From contig JWTM01000107.1 in NCBI GenBank assembly GCA_001749745.1, positions 1 to 64,000 of the forward strand: a stretch of 64,000 bases of DNA, written 5' to 3'. The notes beneath the pieces were generated by a model. That model searched no databases. It saw only the letters and a program-made list of their open reading frames with translations, and had not been told where the DNA came from. Positions 8,027 to 17,288 of this stretch are shown piece by piece (the first letter of the stretch is position 1; every line of letters begins with the position of its first letter). The DNA is from Candidatus Marispirochaeta associata (GTDB lineage: Bacteria; Spirochaetota; Spirochaetia; JC444; Marispirochaetaceae). The translations under genes and the position numbers were made by a program.

Positions 8027-9373
8027 CTATCGCCTTTGGAACTGAAAAGATGAAATCCGCACTCTTCCAGATCCGTCTTTTGACTTCAGCGCCAGATAGA
8101 CCGCATGCCGATGCGATATGGCCGAACGTAAATCGACGGCGTACCTCTGATATTCCTCACTTGCTTCGAGGTCGATCTCCGCCAGCAGCTGTCCATCGTA
8201 CTCATCGGCTCGGATTTCTATGACACCGGATGTTTCAGACTTCACTTTCACTATAATAGATGAGCAGGCATCCGCTTCGAAATCCACGTATCTAAAACCG
8301 GCGAAACTGCCGACACTGTCGAAGAAGAGGTAGGCATCCAGCGGATCATTATAATCGCATCGCTGTTCTTTAACGCCACCGGAAAAATCGACCGCGGAAA
8401 TAGCCGGGATTTCTTCATCTAAGTGAAAGGCGGCTCTGGGGCCGCAGGAGGTCGGCTTAGCCGGTACAATTGTTCCATCGGGATTAAACCTCAGAGGAGC
8501 CGCACAGGCATATCTTGTTTTTTCCATTCCCTGAACGGGGATGTGATAGAAGACAAACCACTGATCCTTCCACTCAACAATGGAACCGTGCACATTAATG
8601 GTACCAGGATAGTCGCTGGTGTCGATAATTACTCCCCTATCTTCGTATGGTCCGAGAGGTGATTTGCTGGTCATGTAGGCCATTCTGGCTGGCTGTTTAT
8701 TGGCTTCTGTTCTGGGTCCATTATTCTGAATGTAGATAAAATAGTAGGTATCTCCCCGCTTCCGCAGGGAAGGTCCTTCGAAGGGATACACCATATTCTC
8801 AATGGGAGTGACTGTTTCTCCCAGCACATTGGAAAAATCTTCCGGATCCAGCTGTCCGATGGACCATGGAGAATCCTCACCACCCGGCCAGACGATATAG
8901 GCTTTACCGTCGTCGTCGAGGAGGACTCCCGGATCAATGACCCGGGGAAGAATATCCCGGTGATCGATGGTTACCCGCTTCGTATCGGTAAACGGACCGG
9001 CGGGAGAATCGGACGAGGCGACGAAAATACCTCCTCCCCCATTGGTACAGCTGTACAGATAGTATTTACGACCATAAGGATTGAAGCAGAGATCGGGAGC
9101 CCACAGCCTGGTAGCTGTCTCGGGAAGCGCGTCTGAGGGAATGCTGGAAAGGGAATAGGAGAGACCCATATCTTCCCAGTTCTCCATATCCCTGGTCCGG
9201 ATGACATGGTATTCAGTTGAACACCAGTGCTGCTGGCCATCCAAAAATCCATTCTTAAGATCCATTGAACCATAGAGATAGAGATAGCCATCATACACAT
9301 GCGGCTCGCCATCGGCAATGAAGAGTTCCCATTCCAGGGGAAGCAATGGGTTTGAGCCTGTTTCATTCATCAT
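8027..9373 (-). CDS. Glycoside hydrolase family 43 enzyme
   Basis: A 448-residue five-bladed beta-propeller glycosidase, a family that mostly cleaves xylose- or arabinose-containing bonds. The three acidic sites expected in GH43 are visible: Asp21 in ADGEPHVYDG (base), Asp147 in RVIDPGVLLDDDG (pKa modulator) and Glu199 in PFEGPSLRKRG (acid). Residues after about 330 form a separate beta-rich domain like those that bind carbohydrate. No signal peptide is seen. AGGAG precedes two ATGs at 9373 and 9370; either could be used. With the sulfatases and uronyl hydrolase around it, a xylosidase role on a sulfated xylose-containing glycan fits, but specificity cannot be read from sequence alone. Confidence 0.85.
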   Translation of the reverse strand: MMNETGSNPLLPLEWELFIADGEPHVYDGYLYLYGSMDLKNGFLDGQQHWCSTEYHVIRTRDMENWEDMGLSYSLSSIPSDALPETATRLWAPDLCFNPYGRKYYLYSCTNGGGGIFVASSDSPAGPFTDTKRVTIDHRDILPRVIDPGVLLDDDGKAYIVWPGGEDSPWSIGQLDPEDFSNVLGETVTPIENMVYPFEGPSLRKRGDTYYFIYIQNNGPRTEANKQPARMAYMTSKSPLGPYEDRGVIIDTSDYPGTINVHGSIVEWKDQWFVFYHIPVQGMEKTRYACAAPLRFNPDGTIVPAKPTSCGPRAAFHLDEEIPAISAVDFSGGVKEQRCDYNDPLDAYLFFDSVGSFAGFRYVDFEADACSSIIVKVKSETSGVIEIRADEYDGQLLAEIDLEASEEYQRYAVDLRSAISHRHAVYLALKSKDGSGRVRISSFQFQRR

Positions 9374-9379
9374 TTTCTC

Positions 9380-10309
9380 CTAAGCATAGATTCTGAACCA
9401 GGCCGCCGCCAGGGGAATAAACTCCCGGGTATAGCGGTGTGATAATGCTTCGAAATTGCTCAGTGATTTTGTACCGGGCAGGTTGTCATAGAGGGCCCGG
9501 ATAGTTTCAGGAGGACAAATCTCGTCCTTCCCTCCTGCTGTCAGCAGAACCGGGCAGGTGAGTCGTGCGGCGTGGGTGATGGTGTCCACAAATCCCAGGG
9601 CTTTCCATCCCGCATGCTTGTCGTCCATCGCATCGAGCCCCTCCGTCGCATGAGCATAGGCACCCCTGCCGGCCGCCAGGGGATAGTGGGTCAGGAAGGG
9701 AACATCCGCCGCGACACAGCGCACCCCTTTATCTTTAAACAGGGAGCCGAGGAGCAGCGCTGCACCGCCCCCCTGGCTGGTGCCAAAAAAGGAGACCCGG
9801 TTTCCGATTACCTCGGCCTGCTGCATGGCCCAGGCAACCGCCATAAGGCAGTTCGCGAGCCAGATTCGGTACCCCCCCCGGGCGCCGCTTAAAACCGTAT
9901 CGGGCAGCACCGGCCAGGCTTGGTTGCGCTTTTTGCCCTCATCCGGGCCGTCGGGTGTCGCATATCCCAGAGGCGAGACATGGAGCACATTGAATCCCCG
10001 GGCAACCAGTTCGGGATGAGTGCTCATCTCCGCCCCGTACCCGGGAAGATGGACCAGGAGCGGCGCCGATCCGGAGAGCACGGGCTGCCAGTAAGCGTAA
10101 AATGGATCCATCCCTTCGGGAGTGAATTTGACGTAGCTGAACTCATTCCCCACATGGTTGACGCCCAGACTGAAGGAGAAACCGTTGTTCTCTATAATCT
10201 CCGCCGTATATGCGGTCTCTTCCGCCAGTTCCCAGATGGAGGAGATCCAGCCATGAAGTTCATCCAGGTCGGGATAATAGTTGAATTCTTTAAAGTCATC
10301 GTTCCGCAT
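9380..10309 (-). CDS. CE7-like acetyl esterase (acetylxylan esterase/AXE1 type)
   Basis: A 309-residue alpha/beta hydrolase resembling carbohydrate esterase family 7, which removes acetyl groups from short sugars in the cytoplasm. The nucleophile is Ser178 in FFGTSQGGGAALLLG, followed by the family segment VAADVPFLTHYPLA. An Asp in LLTAGGKDEICPPET and a His in ALSHRYTREF complete the likely triad. No signal peptide is present, as is normal for CE7. Its ATG directly follows the stop codon of the upstream 672-residue protein gene with no gap, so the two are probably translationally coupled. Confidence 0.8.
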   Translation of the reverse strand: MRNDDFKEFNYYPDLDELHGWISSIWELAEETAYTAEIIENNGFSFSLGVNHVGNEFSYVKFTPEGMDPFYAYWQPVLSGSAPLLVHLPGYGAEMSTHPELVARGFNVLHVSPLGYATPDGPDEGKKRNQAWPVLPDTVLSGARGGYRIWLANCLMAVAWAMQQAEVIGNRVSFFGTSQGGGAALLLGSLFKDKGVRCVAADVPFLTHYPLAAGRGAYAHATEGLDAMDDKHAGWKALGFVDTITHAARLTCPVLLTAGGKDEICPPETIRALYDNLPGTKSLSNFEALSHRYTREFIPLAAAWFRIYA

Positions 10310-12328
10310 CTATCTCTCCGTGAGAATTCGCTCCGCCAACGCCTCCAGCAGATTGGCCGCCGCCCAGCCGTTGTAGCTGAACCAGGTGCTGGACGGCGTA
10401 CCGTCTGAGTAACGTTCTATGGTCAGGCCGTCGCTGGGGCAGAATCGTTCTGAAAAGACTCCGTAACGGCCGTAGCCCATGATTGCGGGATAGAGTTCCA
10501 TGGTAGCCATGGCCCAGGCGACCGCATCCTCGGCGCGCTGGCGATGGTACTCATCGCCGGTGGCATCCGCCAGATATTCCAGATCATCCGTTACCAAAAG
10601 AGCCATGGGATGCATATGCGGGTTGGATACGGAGGTGATCGAACCTCCGCAGGATCTCCAGCCTGAATTTTTCAACGGCGGCCATTCGGGCCTGGCGTTG
10701 AAACCGTAGCGCCACAGGTACTCGTAGTAGGCCCCCTGTTCGAGCATTCTCAGATACTCAGGATCGCCCGTGGCTTGATGCAGAAGCCGTACGCCCTTGA
10801 TAAAGGCCAGGTTTCCCTCTTCATCCACCGATTTCCAGGTGTCCATCGGCGTTCCCCAGCAGTTGAGGTCGCTGACAAATTGTGCATAGTATGCCACGGC
10901 CCGGACGGCGGAATCGAGATAGGAGTCATTTCCCGTGATTCTGAAGGCGAGGACAAAAGCCGGGACAAACCAGCAGCCTGCAAATCCTTCCCAGTCAAGC
11001 ACACGCCGTTCCGATTCGGAGTAGGTGTAGCCGAAGGCACCGTCCTCCCGCTGCAGCGCTTGTACGGTATTCAGCACCCGACAACCGACAGCCTGCCACG
11101 CCTCATTGCTCCGCTGCTGATGCGCCTTCATAAAGTTTAGGGTTTTAAAGAGGTAGTAGAGCGCGGAACCGTTAGCATAAGCCGTATGGCAGTTCTCCGC
11201 CAGATGAAATCCCGACCACCAGCCGTTCACGCGGCTCTCGGGCCACGTATCGCTCCAGGACTGAACCACATCGAAGAGCAGACCGGATTTCTGATTGTAG
11301 CCGTCGACGATATCCTGCAGGATGCTCTCCGGACTCTTGTAGTCATCGAAGATGGATTCCGGCATGCCCAGGGCCTCTCGGGCGATGAGCAGGGGATATG
11401 CAATCACCCCGCCCCCGGTCCACCCGATCTCGACCAGGGGACGCCAGGCCTTGAGCTGCGGAGCATCGGGAACTCGACACTCCATATTGGTGTAATTCTG
11501 ATGCTCCTTGGAGTAGTTCACTTCCAGAAAAGTATCCAAGAGCGCTGCAGCGGCATCCTCCAGCGGTTTTTCGGGGACGGCGCGATCGGCCATCTGCAGG
11601 TAGAGTTCGCGAATGATCGGATGCACAGATTCCCGGCCCGCCCCTCTGATCCCAAAGATCCGTCCCCGACTCATCTGCCTCTTGCTTCTATGCCGACTCG
11701 AGGCTTCCCAATCCATGCAGAAATCCAGCCCCTCCTCAGTGATCCTCAGGTGATTAATGAAGGTAACCGGATCGTTGGTATAACCGAGGGAGACGCCTAA
11801 GCGGTTCGGAAGAGCGCAAAAAAGGCCGTTTCGGGTCAACTCGCCGTTTTCGCCTTCCGCATATGGTTCAATGGAGATCCCCACCGCGCCCCGGGAGCAG
11901 CAGAGTATCGAGACGGGGTGGGACGCTCGATCGGCCCGGAACTCCCACAGGGGCGCACAAGAAACATGTTGAGGAGACTCCGTCGTCAGATTGGGGAACT
12001 CCCCCGGTCTGCCGTAGGCCAGGTTATTGTCGCCGTGTATATTGCAGGGAATCAGATGGAAGAGCTCATCCTCGTCCTGCAGGCTAAGCTCAATCCGGAT
12101 TTGCGTCGCGAAGGAGGATTCGAATTCCAGGGCATACTCTATGCGCTCCTTCCCGGTAGTCAGCCTTAGAACCGCTTCCGGTCCGTCGCCGGATTCCGGA
12201 ACCCACCGCTCCCCTTCAGCAGGGAGCATTCCATGCCAGAGATCCTCTCGTGAAAAGCTAAGCGCCAGATCGAGCTTGAATCCATTGAGTTCTATCGGCA
12301 GCCCGGCGGGATGATGGTGGTTTTTCAG
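10310..12328 (-). CDS. Six-hairpin glycosidase-like protein, function unknown
   Basis: A large protein of about 672 residues with no signal peptide. The N-terminal third is beta-rich and the rest reads like an alpha/alpha-toroid of the six-hairpin glycosidase fold, with repeated helix pairs such as YYAQFVSDLNCWGTPMDTWK and AWAMATMELYPAIM. I cannot assign a GH family. The first ATG (12229) has no ribosome-binding site, but the same frame is open for 33 codons upstream and reads as protein (ELNGFKLDLALSFS). A CTG at 12328 overlaps the preceding stop as CTGA, with GGAG eight bases before it, so I place the start there. If CTG is not used, the gene is 10310-12229. It lies between sulfatase and esterase genes. 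Confidence 0.7.
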   Translation of the reverse strand: MKNHHHPAGLPIELNGFKLDLALSFSREDLWHGMLPAEGERWVPESGDGPEAVLRLTTGKERIEYALEFESSFATQIRIELSLQDEDELFHLIPCNIHGDNNLAYGRPGEFPNLTTESPQHVSCAPLWEFRADRASHPVSILCCSRGAVGISIEPYAEGENGELTRNGLFCALPNRLGVSLGYTNDPVTFINHLRITEEGLDFCMDWEASSRHRSKRQMSRGRIFGIRGAGRESVHPIIRELYLQMADRAVPEKPLEDAAAALLDTFLEVNYSKEHQNYTNMECRVPDAPQLKAWRPLVEIGWTGGGVIAYPLLIAREALGMPESIFDDYKSPESILQDIVDGYNQKSGLLFDVVQSWSDTWPESRVNGWWSGFHLAENCHTAYANGSALYYLFKTLNFMKAHQQRSNEAWQAVGCRVLNTVQALQREDGAFGYTYSESERRVLDWEGFAGCWFVPAFVLAFRITGNDSYLDSAVRAVAYYAQFVSDLNCWGTPMDTWKSVDEEGNLAFIKGVRLLHQATGDPEYLRMLEQGAYYEYLWRYGFNARPEWPPLKNSGWRSCGGSITSVSNPHMHPMALLVTDDLEYLADATGDEYHRQRAEDAVAWAMATMELYPAIMGYGRYGVFSERFCPSDGLTIERYSDGTPSSTWFSYNGWAAANLLEALAERILTER

Positions 12329-13626
12329 GAGACTATCTCCGGATTATGCTTCGCGGCTGCGTCGACCGTGCTCCCCTCCGGGGCCGGAATATCTCCCTCC
12401 AGCAGGGGATCATTCGTCTCGAGCATCCAGTTGTCTAAGTTGGTCTTCATCTCCTCGTAGACGGCTTTGTAGGCTGCATCGCCGGCAAGATTCACCCGTT
12501 CTACCGGATCCAGATAGAGATCGAAGAGCATCTCTTCCTCTCGAACCAGGTCGTGTCCGCCGTGCTTAATCAGGAACTGATCGGCCGTCCCGCCGTCTCC
12601 GCCAAGGTGCACATGTTTGTCATAGCCGCTAAAGACCCGGATATACTTGTAGCGCTTACTGCGCACACAGCGCATGGGCTCATAGGCGGAATGGTAACTC
12701 ACTTCGGAGAAGAGGGTCTCCCGAATCTCCTCTTGCTCGCCGTCGAAGAGAGGCGCCATGGATTCGCCCTGCAGCCATTCCGGCCGCGCGACATTCAGCA
12801 GATCGCAGATCGTGGGGAAGAGATCCAGATGCGAGACCAGCGCATCAGAGGCCCTCCCCTTCCGCCGATTCCCGGGGAAATCGATGATCAGCGAAACACC
12901 GATTCCCGTATCGTAGAGATTGCACTTCATTCTGGGAAAGGCGATCCCGTGATCGGTCGTGAAGATGACCAGAGTCTCGTCCCGGATCCCCGCCTTCTCC
13001 AGGGAGTCGAGTACGGTCCCGACACATTGGTCCACCACCTTTATGGCCGAAATATAGGCGGCCATGTCCTCACGGTTTTCTCGCGTATCGGGCACCGGAA
13101 ACGGCGGCATCACCTGATCGGTCTTCACCTCGGCATCGACGGCCGGATAGGGCCGGTGGGTGTTGACCATCCCGTAGGAGAGGAGGAAGGGGGTATCCTT
13201 TTTTCGGCTGATGTAATCCGCCGCCTTTGCCGCGTTGGCCAGATCGCACTCCCTGAAATTCTCTTCCGTATACTGTTCTTCATGCAGAATTTTCTGATAC
13301 CCGATGGTCCGATCGTCGGCCGCCTCATGCTGCACCCCGCACAGGGCGGTCTCATAACCCAGCCCGTTCAGGAAGCGGACCAGATGCCGATTGTAATCAG
13401 CAAGGGCGAATCCCCGGTGGGATAAGCCGGTCATCCCGCATGAATGGGGCGCCATGCCTGTCAGCAGACCGGCCCGGCTGGGGGAGCAGGTGGGGCCGGC
13501 GCAGAAGGCATTACGAAACAGGGTTCCTTGGCCGGCAAATTCTTTAAGATTGGGGGTCGGGATTCCGTAGCCATAGGGTTCGATATAGCGCCCCGAATCA
13601 TGGGTATGCAGGTAGACAATGTTCAT
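12325..13626 (-). CDS. Type I sulfatase (FGly, S1 family, sulfamidase-like branch)
   Basis: A 433-residue sulfatase. The N-terminus MNIVYLHTHDSGRYIEPYG replaces the usual DD metal ligands by HD, which I associate with the branch containing N-sulfoglucosamine sulfohydrolase and related glycan sulfatases. The maturation motif CSPSRAGLLTG has its catalytic cysteine at residue 47. Further metal-site text is FTTDHGIAFPRMK. No signal peptide. It is downstream of the 580-residue sulfatase with a 2-bp gap and its stop codon overlaps the likely CTG start of the next gene. Substrate is unknown; a sulfated rhamnose or uronic acid is suggested by the locus. Confidence 0.92.
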   Translation of the reverse strand: MNIVYLHTHDSGRYIEPYGYGIPTPNLKEFAGQGTLFRNAFCAGPTCSPSRAGLLTGMAPHSCGMTGLSHRGFALADYNRHLVRFLNGLGYETALCGVQHEAADDRTIGYQKILHEEQYTEENFRECDLANAAKAADYISRKKDTPFLLSYGMVNTHRPYPAVDAEVKTDQVMPPFPVPDTRENREDMAAYISAIKVVDQCVGTVLDSLEKAGIRDETLVIFTTDHGIAFPRMKCNLYDTGIGVSLIIDFPGNRRKGRASDALVSHLDLFPTICDLLNVARPEWLQGESMAPLFDGEQEEIRETLFSEVSYHSAYEPMRCVRSKRYKYIRVFSGYDKHVHLGGDGGTADQFLIKHGGHDLVREEEMLFDLYLDPVERVNLAGDAAYKAVYEEMKTNLDNWMLETNDPLLEGDIPAPEGSTVDAAAKHNPEIVS

Positions 13627-13628
13627 CG

Positions 13629-15371
13629 TTACCCCTTGAAATCCACATAGACATAATAGGCGCCCTGCTCCCGGCCGTCGGAGGTCTCGAACCAGGCGTC
13701 GAGCGTTGTCTCTCCGGTATCAGAGAGTTCCACCTCGAAGCTGACCGCCGGATCATCGACCGCAATATCCCGGGTCAGCTCGATACCGAAGAGTTTCATC
13801 CGCGCCCTCTCCATCGCCATCGGGGTACAGTGTGTGACCGCTCCCCCGTAAGGCGCGATTCTTGCCGCGGCGTCGTCGGAGAGCTCCTGCTTGATAGGCA
13901 GTCCCAGCTCGACCGGCCAGCGCCGCAGGGAGATGCGGTAGCTTCCGGGCTTCTCGACATCAACGGCCCATCGCCCGCTGTTCCTGCTCGCCCGGAGAAG
14001 ATCGATCTGATGCACGGCCGCATCGCCCATGACATCGAAGGCGTCGAGCTTCACCGGGTTTTCAACGCCGTTTCCCAGGGGAATGCGGGCATACTCGTCC
14101 AGCCCGCCGCAGACGGCAGACCACCAATCCTCGTGATAGGCCCCCATGCGTTCAACGACCTCCGGATACTCTTCCGCCAGGTTATTTCGCTGTTCCGGAT
14201 CCTGTTTAATATCGTAGAGCTCATCCCTATGGACCAGTCGCCAGCGGAAGCTCAAAACCACGTTATTCCACTTCTCCGGGAGTTGATTAAAATCCGTCCC
14301 GATATGGAGGATCTCCATCCTGTCGTCGGGGAAGCGGGAGATCTCGTTCCTCAGCAACGGGACGAGGCTCCTGCCGTCGAGCTTCTCAGGCTGCGGAAGC
14401 TCTATAGTGCAGAGCTCAGCCAGCGTGGGCAGAAGATCGATATGACAGCTCAGCTGATCGATACTTCTCCCGCCGGCGATCCCGCCCGCAGGCCAGCGGA
14501 TAAAAAAGGGAACCCTGTGTCCGCCGTCGTAGTTGTCCCGTTTTCTGCCCCGCATCCCGGCATTGTAGCCCTGATATACAAATCGGTCGTCATCGACAAG
14601 GATACCGCCGGAACTGCCGTTGTCCGTCATGAATATCAGAATCGTATTCTCTTCCAACTCCAGGCGCCGGAGCTCTTCTCTCAGCCGGCCGAAGTTTTCA
14701 TCTATATTGGTGATCATGCCGCAGAAAGGTGGATAGGGAATATCGGGATTGTCGCGATAGAGCTGCTCATACTTCTCGTCCACAAGATAGGGGACATGGG
14801 GTGCGTTAGTGGTAATCACCGCCAGAAATGGATCCTCTTTTGCATCGGTTATAAACTTCAAGGCCTCGTCGAACCAGACGTCGGTGCAGTAGCCTTCGTA
14901 TTGTACCGGAACACCGTCCTTGAAATAGGTATCGTCGAAGTAGTTGTTCCCCCAGAAATCCGGTGTCTGCCCGACGCCGCCGCCCTTGTGAGCGACCACA
15001 TGCTGGAAGCCCCTGTCCTGCGGTCGATAGGGATAGTTATCCCCCAGATGCCACTTTCCAAAGAGTCCCGTCCGGTAGCCGTTCTCCGAGAAGATATCGG
15101 CCATGGTCACTTCATCTCTATGCAGGATGGAGCGCCCGCTGTAGACCCCCCAGGCCCCGTTCACCAGCGGCCGTCGTCCTGTCATCAGCGCGCCCCTGGT
15201 GGGGGTGCAAAGGGGCGACACATGGAAATCAGAGAAGCTCGCGGCGTCGGCGTGAAACGCATCCAGGTTCGGCGTTATCATCCAGGGACTCCCGTGACAC
15301 CCCAGGTCTCCGTATCCCTGATCATCGGTCAGGACGATGATTACATTCGGTTTCGTGCGGTCGTTACCCAT
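13629..15371 (-). CDS. Type I sulfatase with C-terminal beta domain
   Basis: A 580-residue sulfatase, longer than its neighbours. Metal-binding start NVIIVLTDDQGYGDLGC (residues 9-25) and maturation motif CTPTRGALMTG with catalytic Cys55. FMTDNGSSGG near residue 255 is the second metal-site segment. After about residue 450 an extra domain reads NSGRWAVDVEKPGSYRISLRRW and ends DTGETTLDAWFE, a beta-sandwich-like extension found on some sulfatases. No signal peptide. AGGGATA lies just before ATG 15371. A long open frame on the opposite strand here is a coding shadow. Confidence 0.93.
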   Translation of the reverse strand: MGNDRTKPNVIIVLTDDQGYGDLGCHGSPWMITPNLDAFHADAASFSDFHVSPLCTPTRGALMTGRRPLVNGAWGVYSGRSILHRDEVTMADIFSENGYRTGLFGKWHLGDNYPYRPQDRGFQHVVAHKGGGVGQTPDFWGNNYFDDTYFKDGVPVQYEGYCTDVWFDEALKFITDAKEDPFLAVITTNAPHVPYLVDEKYEQLYRDNPDIPYPPFCGMITNIDENFGRLREELRRLELEENTILIFMTDNGSSGGILVDDDRFVYQGYNAGMRGRKRDNYDGGHRVPFFIRWPAGGIAGGRSIDQLSCHIDLLPTLAELCTIELPQPEKLDGRSLVPLLRNEISRFPDDRMEILHIGTDFNQLPEKWNNVVLSFRWRLVHRDELYDIKQDPEQRNNLAEEYPEVVERMGAYHEDWWSAVCGGLDEYARIPLGNGVENPVKLDAFDVMGDAAVHQIDLLRASRNSGRWAVDVEKPGSYRISLRRWPVELGLPIKQELSDDAAARIAPYGGAVTHCTPMAMERARMKLFGIELTRDIAVDDPAVSFEVELSDTGETTLDAWFETSDGREQGAYYVYVDFKG

Positions 15372-15376
15372 TATCC

Positions 15377-16420
15377 CTACTCTTCCTGACCAGAACCGTC
15401 GCCAAGCAGAGAGGCTTCCGCCAAAGCGGCCAGTACGAGTCCCTGCCCCCAGCCCTGGATGCGTTTCCGGGGTACGAGCTTATAGTCTTCGGCGCTTCTC
15501 ATCACCGCCGTTCCGGCCGAGACGTTCATTGCCCGGCCGTCTGCGGCAATATTGGCGAGTAAACCTTCAATCCCCTTACCGATATACGGCTTGTAGATGC
15601 TCTGCCCCAGCACCCTCTCATAGCCGATCAATCCCGTTATGATTCCGGCCGAGGCGGAGATCTCTTCATAGGCCGATGGATCGTCTAATACGGTTCTCCA
15701 GAGCCCGTTTTCAGTTTGCAGCCTGACGAGCGCCGCTAACTGATCGCGCAGCGCATCGAGAATCACCATGAAGGAGGGATTAAAGGCATCGATCTCCTTC
15801 AGAGCTCCCGCAGCTGTAACGGTTACCCAGGCATTGGCCCGGGCCCAGTAGATGCCGGAGAGATTATTCTGATTGATATTGTCCCAGGCATGGTAGTAGA
15901 GATTGGTGCTTGTGTTCTGCAGGAACTCCTCATGCCAGTAGTACTGCCTCAGACCGTCATTCAGGTAGGCCTCATTTTCCGTTTTCACCCCCAGGCGAAC
16001 CAGGAAATAGGCGGCCATGAAGAGGGTGTCGGCCCAGGCCTGTTCCGGGAAATTGTAGTTCTGAGAGACCGTGTGCTGCAGCACATTCTCGCCGAAGCGG
16101 AAGGCGTCGTTCGCGAGGTATTCAGCCATTTCATTGGCCACGTTCAGGTACTTCTCATCACCGGTTGCGTCATGGAGGGTTATCAGCGTGTGGCCGATGG
16201 AAACGGCATTGACGGTGAAAGCCGGAATACCCCGCTCCAGATAATCGTCCACCCAGCCGACCAGATAGTCGAGGTACTCCTGCTCCTTGAGGACCTCCCA
16301 GGCGCGGCTTATGCCGTAAAAAGCGACGCCGGCGGACCAGTCCCAGGCGAAATCCATGGCCATTGTGCGCCTGACAACCAGATCGATCTTTTCCCGCAAA
16401 ATTCTATTTTCGCTCATCAT
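15377..16420 (-). CDS. GH88/GH105 unsaturated uronyl hydrolase
   Basis: A 347-residue (alpha/alpha)6-barrel enzyme of the GH88/GH105 group, which removes the unsaturated uronic acid left at the end of oligosaccharides by polysaccharide lyases. The key segment FPEQAWADTLFMAAYFLVRLG carries the catalytic Asp typical of YteR-like enzymes, and the C-terminal GWGQGLVLAALAEASLL is also typical. No signal peptide, so the substrate must be imported. Its presence implies that the target polysaccharide is first cut by a lyase, not found here. The start overlaps the stop of the preceding TIM-barrel gene (ATGATGA). Confidence 0.85.
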   Translation of the reverse strand: MMSENRILREKIDLVVRRTMAMDFAWDWSAGVAFYGISRAWEVLKEQEYLDYLVGWVDDYLERGIPAFTVNAVSIGHTLITLHDATGDEKYLNVANEMAEYLANDAFRFGENVLQHTVSQNYNFPEQAWADTLFMAAYFLVRLGVKTENEAYLNDGLRQYYWHEEFLQNTSTNLYYHAWDNINQNNLSGIYWARANAWVTVTAAGALKEIDAFNPSFMVILDALRDQLAALVRLQTENGLWRTVLDDPSAYEEISASAGIITGLIGYERVLGQSIYKPYIGKGIEGLLANIAADGRAMNVSAGTAVMRSAEDYKLVPRKRIQGWGQGLVLAALAEASLLGDGSGQEE

Positions 16421-17259
16421 CCTATCCTGTTTTGTATGCTTTCAAGAAATTGCCGGCTCTCGGTGAGCTCCTCTCCCCGCAGATCTTCGATAATAATATC
16501 GATTCCTGGTTTATGTTTTTGCGCCGTTGCGAGCAGGTGCTCGAAATCCATCAAGCCCCGTCCCAGGGGGACGGTTCGTATCTGATCGCCCTCCACCACA
16601 AAATCCTTCGCGTGAATCAGAACAATCTTATCGCCGAAGAGTGAAAACGATTCTTCGATAATCCCTTTCGCATCTCTGTAGTTTCCGAAGTGCAAAAGAT
16701 TGACCGGATCGAGGATGACTTGGAGATTGTTCGAATCCACCGCATCGAGCAGTCGCTTCATTCTCTCGGGGGTGTGGATGGAGAAGCGGTAGACGCCTTC
16801 GACACCGACCATCACCCCGTGCTTTTCCGCCTCGGAAACGAGCTCCTTGAAGAGCTGAACAATAGTGCGGAAAGCCTCTTCCCCATGATTATCCGGGTGG
16901 AAGGACATATCGGCATTGTAGGAACCCGTCTCCGTTCCCACCAGCGGACAGCCGAAATCCCGGGCGTAGCGAATGTACTCCTTGAACCGCTCCATCAGGG
17001 TCTTTAGGCTCGATTCGTCCCTCTCCAGCATGTTGAAGTAGCTCCCCAAGAGAGCCAAATGGATCCCCCGTTTCTCAAACTCCCGCGCTACGGACCATGC
17101 CAGTCCATGGGACAGGCTCCCGGGCTGCTCGCGAATACCCGCAATACTTCTGTAGGCGACCAGTTGAACCGCTTCCATACCGAGATCCTGCATCTCCCGC
17201 GCCAGCCCCGCGGCAGTTCCCGGTGCTGCTCCGACATCATGTCCTCTTGTTCCAATCAT
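16417..17259 (-). CDS. Sugar phosphate isomerase/epimerase-like TIM barrel
   Basis: A 280-residue xylose-isomerase-like TIM-barrel protein (AP-endonuclease 2 superfamily). Metal-binding positions typical of the fold are visible: Glu in GVEGVYRFSIHTPERM near residue 153, LDPVNLLHFGNYRD near 187, HAKDFVVEG near 215 and a final Glu in IIIEDLRGEEL. Members isomerise or epimerise sugars, or act on keto-sugars. It shares an operon with two Gfo/Idh oxidoreductases, a pairing often seen in oxidoreductive sugar pathways. The exact reaction is not readable from the sequence. Confidence 0.8.
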   Translation of the reverse strand: MIGTRGHDVGAAPGTAAGLAREMQDLGMEAVQLVAYRSIAGIREQPGSLSHGLAWSVAREFEKRGIHLALLGSYFNMLERDESSLKTLMERFKEYIRYARDFGCPLVGTETGSYNADMSFHPDNHGEEAFRTIVQLFKELVSEAEKHGVMVGVEGVYRFSIHTPERMKRLLDAVDSNNLQVILDPVNLLHFGNYRDAKGIIEESFSLFGDKIVLIHAKDFVVEGDQIRTVPLGRGLMDFEHLLATAQKHKPGIDIIIEDLRGEELTESRQFLESIQNRIG

Positions 17260-17288
17260 CCTCTATCATCCTCATTTCGTAAGCGTAT

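Noticed and set aside
12553..13425. A 290-codon plus-strand frame opposite another sulfatase gene
   Set aside because: It mirrors the codon pattern of the real gene on the minus strand and shows no domain.
13830..15389. A 519-codon open frame on the plus strand opposite the large sulfatase gene
   Set aside because: It is an antisense shadow of a clear sulfatase; the translation has no recognisable domain and no ribosome-binding site.
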